Part shown: positions 13,301-16,240 of the stretch, piece after piece
Numbering within the stretch: position 1 is the first letter of the stretch
Layout of the letters: the number at the start of each line of letters is the position of its first letter
DNA from: JASLCR01 sp036405515
Lineage (GTDB): Bacteria; Patescibacteriota; Saccharimonadia; Saccharimonadales; Saccharimonadaceae
Length of the DNA: 16,240 bases
Direction of reading: 5' to 3'
Assembly (NCBI GenBank): GCA_036405515.1
Contig: DASWXM010000041.1
Location: forward strand, 1 to 16,240
The notes under the pieces: generated by a model
Databases searched by the model: none
The model's input: only the letters and a program-made list of their open reading frames with translations
What the model was told of the DNA's origin: nothing
Made by a program: the position numbers and the translations under genes

Positions 13301-13717
13301 ATGAAACCATCATTCCTCATGAAACGAATCATCGGCACCGAATACTTACTAGCTGCTATCCTGACCGCAATATTATTCATCTCATTTGCCAACTTTGACT
13401 GGTGGTGGCTATTTATTCTCTTCCCTGTTGTGGATATCAGTGCGTTTGGTTATCTGCAAAATAATCGAGCAGGCGCACTCATGTACAATGTCGGCCATAG
13501 CCTTATTGGCCCTGTAGTCTTTCTTGCAATTTATATTTTTGGCGGACCAGACTGGGCGCTCTTTGTCGCCATGGTATGGCTCTTTCATATCTTTGTTGAC
13601 CGCGCGCTCGGCTACGGCATGAAACATGTCGAAGGCTTTGGCCACACACATCTGGGCAAGGTTGGCAAAGCCAAGCGTGCTTCTAGCTCAAAGAAGAAGA
13701 CGAACAAGAAAAAATAG
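13301..13717 (+). CDS. DUF4260-like small integral membrane protein
   Basis: 138 aa from the ATG at 13301. The frame stays open to an ATG at 13262, but that lies before the promoter, so the shorter form is preferred. Four hydrophobic segments are seen at about 12-32, 34-52, 61-82 and 84-101. The sequence pattern, with R-I-I-G-T-E-Y near the N-terminus, the WWW/FP-V-V-D-I-S-A-F-G-Y-L region, YNVGHSLIGP, and H-I-F-V-D-R-A-L-G-Y-G followed by THLG, agrees with what I know of the DUF4260 family, whose function is unknown. The C-terminus is a Lys/Ser-rich tail (about 120-138). No partner genes are evident. Confidence 0.85.
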   Translation: MKPSFLMKRIIGTEYLLAAILTAILFISFANFDWWWLFILFPVVDISAFGYLQNNRAGALMYNVGHSLIGPVVFLAIYIFGGPDWALFVAMVWLFHIFVDRALGYGMKHVEGFGHTHLGKVGKAKRASSSKKKTNKKK

Positions 13718-13719
13718 CT

Positions 13720-13725
13720 TATAAT
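13720..13725 (+). promoter_or_regulatory. -10 element of tRNA-Arg(TCT)
   Basis: A perfect TATAAT begins 3 nt after the DUF4260 stop. The predicted start is about 13732, 4 nt before the tRNA. There is neither a TG extension nor a clear -35. Confidence 0.55.
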
Positions 13726-13735
13726 ATCGAGGTGC

Positions 13736-13812
13736 GCCCCGGTAGCTCAGCTGGATAGAGCAGAGGACTTCTAAGCCTAAGGTCGCAGGTTCGAACCCTG
13801 CCCGGGGTACCA
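13736..13812 (+). tRNA. tRNA-Arg (anticodon TCT)
   Basis: Acceptor GCCCCGG/CCGGGGT (G1-T72), D-stem GCTC/GAGC, T-stem GCAGG/CCTGC with loop TTCGAAC, A73 and encoded CCA. The anticodon loop CTTCTAA gives TCT (reads AGA/AGG). The anticodon stem GAGGA/GCCTA has only three standard pairs: G27-A43 and A31-G39 are mismatched. The arr start codon follows 24 nt after the CCA with no clear promoter between. Confidence 0.9.
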
Positions 13813-13836
13813 AATTTTTTGATAGCAGAATATTCC

Positions 13837-14265
13837 ATGATCAAGGACAAAGCTAATATACCTGAAGAATCTGACACACTAGATAGCGGACCCTTTTATC
13901 ATGGCACAAAGGCAGATTTGAAAGTTGGAGATCTATTGAGTGCAGGCTTTAAGTCAAATTATAAGCCAGAAGTCACGATGAATCATATCTACTTCACCGC
14001 TTTAGTTAATGGCGCCGGTCTAGCGGCAGAACTAGCAAAAGGAGATGGCGATGCGAGAGTCTATATTGTTGAGCCGACTGGAGAATTCGAGAATGATCCA
14101 AATGTTACCGATAAAAAATTTCCCGGCAATCCAACTCGGTCATACCGAAGCACATCACCTCTGAGAATTATCGGGGAAGTAACCGACTGGACAAGGCCGA
14201 CACCCGAAAGTCTCCAAACCTGGCGCGACAAGCTGGCAAACATTAAAGGGGATATTATCAATTAA
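13837..14265 (+). CDS. arr: NAD+-dependent rifampin ADP-ribosyltransferase (Arr family)
   Basis: 142 aa from the ATG at 13837, matching the usual Arr length; a TTG at 13819 would add six residues. Arr enzymes inactivate rifamycins by transferring ADP-ribose from NAD+ to the C23 hydroxyl. The sequence follows the family nearly end to end: FYHGTKADLKVGDLL, SNYKPEVTMNHIYFTAL, ARVYIVEPTGEFENDPNVTD, KKFPGNPTRSYRS, then GEVTDW. The residues corresponding to His19, Tyr49 and Asp84 of M. smegmatis Arr are His22, Tyr52 and Asp87. No ribosome binding site or own promoter is clear; the gene starts 24 nt after tRNA-Arg(TCT) and may be co-transcribed with it. A Nudix gene follows 51 nt later. Whether the native substrate is a rifamycin or something else is unknown. 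Confidence 0.93.
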   Translation: MIKDKANIPEESDTLDSGPFYHGTKADLKVGDLLSAGFKSNYKPEVTMNHIYFTALVNGAGLAAELAKGDGDARVYIVEPTGEFENDPNVTDKKFPGNPTRSYRSTSPLRIIGEVTDWTRPTPESLQTWRDKLANIKGDIIN

Positions 14266-14316
14266 TGTGTAGTTACTCGCCCCATATGGCATGATAAAGA
14301 CAAGGAAGAAGATAAA

Positions 14317-14721
14317 ATGAATCTATCGTCACATGGTATTGTTGCTCTTGTTCGCAATGATGAAGGAAAGTTCTTGCTACTAGAAGATTCGAGAGAACAG
14401 ATGCTCGGGTACTGGGCACCGCCCCACGGCCGTTGCGAAACAACTGATATATCGGAGGAAGCTGGTATAGTGCGCGAAACCTTAGAAGAAACAGGCTTGG
14501 CCGTAAAGCCTGTTAAGAAATTACTCACGCAAGAAGCAGATACAAAAGTGAAGACGGTATCTTTTTGGCTCGTAGAGCTCATTGGCGGCGCACTACGAAT
14601 TGACGAATCAGAAACTTCCAATTATGGATGGTTTAGTATTGATGAGGCACTCCAGATAAAACTATATCCTGGCACAAAAATATTCTTCGAAAAACTCAAA
14701 ACAGGCGAGCTAGCTTTGTAA
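14317..14721 (+). CDS. Nudix hydrolase
   Basis: 134 aa, a single Nudix domain. The Nudix box spans residues 38-61 with R53-E54-T-L-E57-E58-T-G60, the metal-binding REXXEE core. The loop before it (G38-R-C-E-T-T-D-I-S-E-E-A) is one residue longer than the standard GX5EX7REUXEEXGU pattern. Nudix enzymes hydrolyse nucleoside diphosphates linked to another group, such as oxidised dNTPs, ADP-ribose or nucleotide sugars. The YWAPPHGRCE region suggests the broad MutT-like group, but the substrate is not predictable. A ribosome binding site (AAGGAAG, 14302-14308) lies 8 nt upstream of the ATG. It is on the same strand as arr, 51 nt downstream, so both may share a transcript. Confidence 0.9.
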   Translation: MNLSSHGIVALVRNDEGKFLLLEDSREQMLGYWAPPHGRCETTDISEEAGIVRETLEETGLAVKPVKKLLTQEADTKVKTVSFWLVELIGGALRIDESETSNYGWFSIDEALQIKLYPGTKIFFEKLKTGELAL

Positions 14722-14730
14722 CCCCGAAGA

Positions 14731-15009
14731 CTACTTTACTCTTGTCATCAACTTTAGATTTGAAACATATTGAGCACAATTGAGGTCAGGAAAACGGCTC
14801 ATATAGTGCATGTGTTTGTCGACAAAAGTCACCCCGTTTTCATCGTGCAGCGAATAGGTGCTTCGTGTATTGTACTGATCGCTTTGAGTCATAGTGACTA
14901 ATTCTTGGCGTAATGTGATGCCTACTTCTGACTCGAAGAACTGCTTTATACGTGTATTGATATTTCCTCGAATCTTTAGGCTTAGTATTTTTATTATAGC
15001 ACAAAACAT
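14731..15009 (-). CDS. Unrecognised small protein, start uncertain
   Basis: 92 aa when read from an ATG at 15009; the frame is open further, to 15129, which overlaps a possible plus-strand gene. The part from about 14970 to the TAG at 14731 has balanced composition (GITLRQELVTMTQSD, ENGVTFVDKHMHYMS) and looks coding, but I recognise no family. An extended -10 on this strand (14993-15001) lies inside the 5' end of this reading and predicts a transcript from about 14986. That transcript has GAGGA (minus strand, near 14961-14965) but no ATG, GTG or TTG in frame until 14892. So either the promoter is fortuitous, the start is non-canonical, or only 53 aa are made. It is convergent with the Nudix gene, 9 nt apart. 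Confidence 0.4.
   Translation of the reverse strand: MFCAIIKILSLKIRGNINTRIKQFFESEVGITLRQELVTMTQSDQYNTRSTYSLHDENGVTFVDKHMHYMSRFPDLNCAQYVSNLKLMTRVK
14993..15001 (-). promoter_or_regulatory. Extended -10 on the minus strand
   Basis: The minus strand reads TGCTATAAT, identical to the strongest promoters in this window. It would drive the small minus-strand ORF but lies downstream of the ORF's first in-frame ATG (15009). Confidence 0.5.
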
Positions 15010-15037
15010 TGTAAGTACGACCACATTACTGTACAGT
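15009..15037 (+). promoter_or_regulatory. Promoter upstream of a possible 28-aa gene
   Basis: TTGTAA (15009-15014), 17 nt, TACAGT (15032-15037) preceded by TG at one base less than the usual spacing. Start point about 15044, 24 nt before the ATG at 15068. It is divergent from the minus-strand promoter at 14993-15001. Confidence 0.45.
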
Positions 15038-15067
15038 GAGAGGTCAACGATAAACGAATAGGACTTT

Positions 15068-15154
15068 ATGGCCAAGCGACGAAACAACCACAGCGCAGAT
15101 GTAAAACGAGCACGAAAACGAAAGCTCAAATCAAATAATCAGCGGAATGCATAG
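15068..15154 (+). CDS. Possible 28-aa highly basic peptide
   Basis: An ATG at 15068 opens 28 codons to a TAG at 15152. The product starts MAKRRNNHSADVKRARKRKL and ends KSNNQRNA, with eleven Arg/Lys residues and no acidic residue except one Asp. Such composition is seen in very small ribosomal or RNA-binding proteins, but no family is recognised. AGGA (15060-15063) lies 4 nt before the ATG and a promoter-like pair lies upstream, which favours a real gene. The opposite strand is also open here. It is the only gene candidate between 15010 and 15326; otherwise that stretch holds promoters and the helicase leader. Confidence 0.4.
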   Translation: MAKRRNNHSADVKRARKRKLKSNNQRNA

Positions 15155-15185
15155 CCAAAATACCTCTGTTACCGCAGAATAGGAC

Positions 15186-15214
15186 TTTACAAAAATTATC
15201 TCTTATGCTAAGAT
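15186..15214 (+). promoter_or_regulatory. Promoter of the DEAD-box helicase gene
   Basis: TTTACA (15186-15191), 17 nt, TAAGAT (15209-15214) with the TGC extension at 15206-15208. Start point about 15221, giving a leader of about 105 nt, much longer than the other leaders in the window. Confidence 0.65.
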
Positions 15215-15267
15215 AAAGGTAGTTTTACGTATCTCTTAGCTAATTTTAGAAACATACATAAAATTCG

Positions 15268-15319
15268 GATGAATGCCCCACTTTAGTACCGGCGATTCAT
15301 CAACTCGATGAATGAAAGG
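15268..15319 (+). promoter_or_regulatory. Leader with two mutually exclusive hairpins before the helicase ribosome binding site
   Basis: ATTCATC (15295-15301) can pair with GATGAAT at 15268-15274, extended by GCC/GGC to ten pairs with one bulge, or with a second GATGAAT at 15307-15313 (seven pairs, 5-nt loop). The second hairpin ends 1 nt before the ribosome binding site AAAGG (15315-15319). The two structures cannot form together, the layout of a translational switch. Confidence 0.45.
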
Positions 15320-15326
15320 TTATTCA

Positions 15327-16240
15327 ATGGGACAATACAATAAAGGGCGCTCTTTTGGTGCGCGAAATAATAACGGGCCTCGACATAATTTTAAAAGCCG
15401 CGGAAGCAGAGGACCAAAAAAGCAGTACATTAATCCTGCAAAATTCGTCAACAAAAGTGTCAACGAAAAAGTTGCCGATGTATACGAACCGCAGCATGCT
15501 TTTGGTGATTTTGCGCTAAATGATATCTTGCAAGGCAATCTAGCAAAGACTGGTTTCAAAGCACCAAGTGCTATTCAGGATCAAACAATTCCTTTCGCAC
15601 TTGAAGGCCGCGATGTGATCGGTCTGGCAAATACAGGAACTGGCAAGACAGCAGCATTCTTACTGCCAATCTTACAGAAACTATACAAAAACAGGATTCC
15701 ACAATCAGTTCTTATTATGGCTCCGACTCGTGAGCTTGCTCAGCAAATCGATGATGAGTTCCGTAAGTTTTCAAGTGGCATGAAACTCTATTCTGCAACT
15801 TGTGTTGGTGGAGTGAATATCAACGGACAAATCCGACAGATCAAGCGCAATCCGCATATCATTATTGGTACGCCGGGTCGCCTAAAGGACTTGATGAACC
15901 GAGGTATTCTACGCCTCTACGACATTGACACGCTAGTACTTGATGAAGCTGACCGTATGCTTGATATGGGCTTTGTGAACGACATCCGGACTATCGTTAG
16001 TCAGATTCCAGGCGAACGACAAACACTTTGCTTTAGTGCAACAATGAGCGACGGGGTCAAAGCAATCGTCCATGACTTTATGCAAAATCCTGAGCTCGTA
16101 TCAGTGAAGGTAAGTGAAACTAACGACCACATCTACCAAGACGTAATTGGCTTTGATGATGACGAACACCGCAAAGACTTGCTCGTTGAGATGCTTCAAA
16201 CAAGTGAGTTTGAAAAAGTTATCGTGTTTGGCGAGACTAA
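15327..16240 (+). CDS. DEAD-box ATP-dependent RNA helicase (3' end outside the window)
   Basis: 304 codons are visible, and the frame is open at the window edge. Residues 1-45 are a basic, Gly/Asn/Arg-rich extension (GRSFGARNNNGPRH, SRGSRGPKKQ), likely an RNA-binding tail. The RecA-1 core follows: F59 and GFKAPSAIQ (76-84, Q motif), ANTGTGKT (101-108, Walker A), PTRELA (133-138), GG (161-162), TPGR (182-185), DEAD (206-209) and SAT (237-239). The RecA-2 core has just begun (KVIVFGE). These enzymes unwind short RNA duplexes in ribosome assembly, RNA decay or cold adaptation; which one is unclear. The ATG at 15327 is preceded by AAAGG at 7 nt. The long structured leader recalls autoregulated cold-shock helicase genes, by analogy only. 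Confidence 0.95.
   Translation, partial: MGQYNKGRSFGARNNNGPRHNFKSRGSRGPKKQYINPAKFVNKSVNEKVADVYEPQHAFGDFALNDILQGNLAKTGFKAPSAIQDQTIPFALEGRDVIGLANTGTGKTAAFLLPILQKLYKNRIPQSVLIMAPTRELAQQIDDEFRKFSSGMKLYSATCVGGVNINGQIRQIKRNPHIIIGTPGRLKDLMNRGILRLYDIDTLVLDEADRMLDMGFVNDIRTIVSQIPGERQTLCFSATMSDGVKAIVHDFMQNPELVSVKVSETNDHIYQDVIGFDDDEHRKDLLVEMLQTSEFEKVIVFGET

Noticed and set aside
15057..15191. Repeated GAATAGGACTTTA upstream of the 28-aa ORF and of the helicase promoter
   Set aside because: Only 13 bases are shared in different contexts (a ribosome binding site in one, a -35 region in the other), so coincidence is likely.
1..16240. CRISPR array or insertion sequence
   Set aside because: No evenly spaced repeats and no transposase-like ORF were seen. 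The only long direct repeat is the pilin pair.

Overview
The window looks like a chromosomal segment of a Candidate Phyla Radiation bacterium, most likely a Saccharibacteria (TM7) relative. This is inferred from the pilin N-termini (K-Q-S-G/FTIVELLIVIVVIAILAA), tightly packed single-gene units, promoters that are almost all of the extended -10 type (TGnTATAAT), several genes that appear to lack a 5' leader, and five scattered tRNA genes that all encode CCA. TGA works as an ordinary stop here (for example the ATGA overlap at 3910), so the recoded-TGA lineages are unlikely.

Layout. Positions 1-206 hold the Pro/Ala/Thr-rich C-terminal end of an unrecognised protein, closed by a terminator. A minus-strand block follows: tRNA-Arg(TCG), a 520-aa four-helix membrane protein and tRNA-Lys(CTT). 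Divergent from it is murB (2148-3167). Positions 3209-7526 form a type IV pilus locus. It has three minor prepilins, the third being a 653-aa fusion of a prepilin with a fibronectin-III-like region and three phage-tail-fibre-like repeats. Two major-pilin paralogues follow, sharing a 131-nt identical 5' segment, each with its own promoter and terminator. A secreted six-cysteine orphan (7734-8660) comes next and ends towards the convergent glyA (8735-10012, minus). Divergent from glyA is a Cro/C1-type helix-turn-helix fused to MurA (10137-11669). The right part has tRNA-His(GTG), a hydrophilic 121-aa protein (minus), tRNA-Gly(TCC), a secreted SGNH/GDSL hydrolase, a DUF4260-like membrane protein, tRNA-Arg(TCT), an Arr-type rifampin ADP-ribosyltransferase, a Nudix hydrolase, an unrecognised minus-strand ORF, a possible 28-aa basic peptide and the first 304 codons of a DEAD-box RNA helicase that runs off the window.

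How they fit together. MurA and MurB are the two enzymes that make UDP-MurNAc for peptidoglycan, so the cell builds its own wall precursors. The pilus locus would supply a pilus with a large modular adhesin-like minor subunit, suited to an organism that attaches to other cells. GlyA links serine/glycine to one-carbon metabolism. The most notable items are the pilin/tail-fibre fusion, the HTH-MurA fusion, the arr gene, and a 13-bp inverted repeat at the predicted start and end of the transcript of the secreted orphan.
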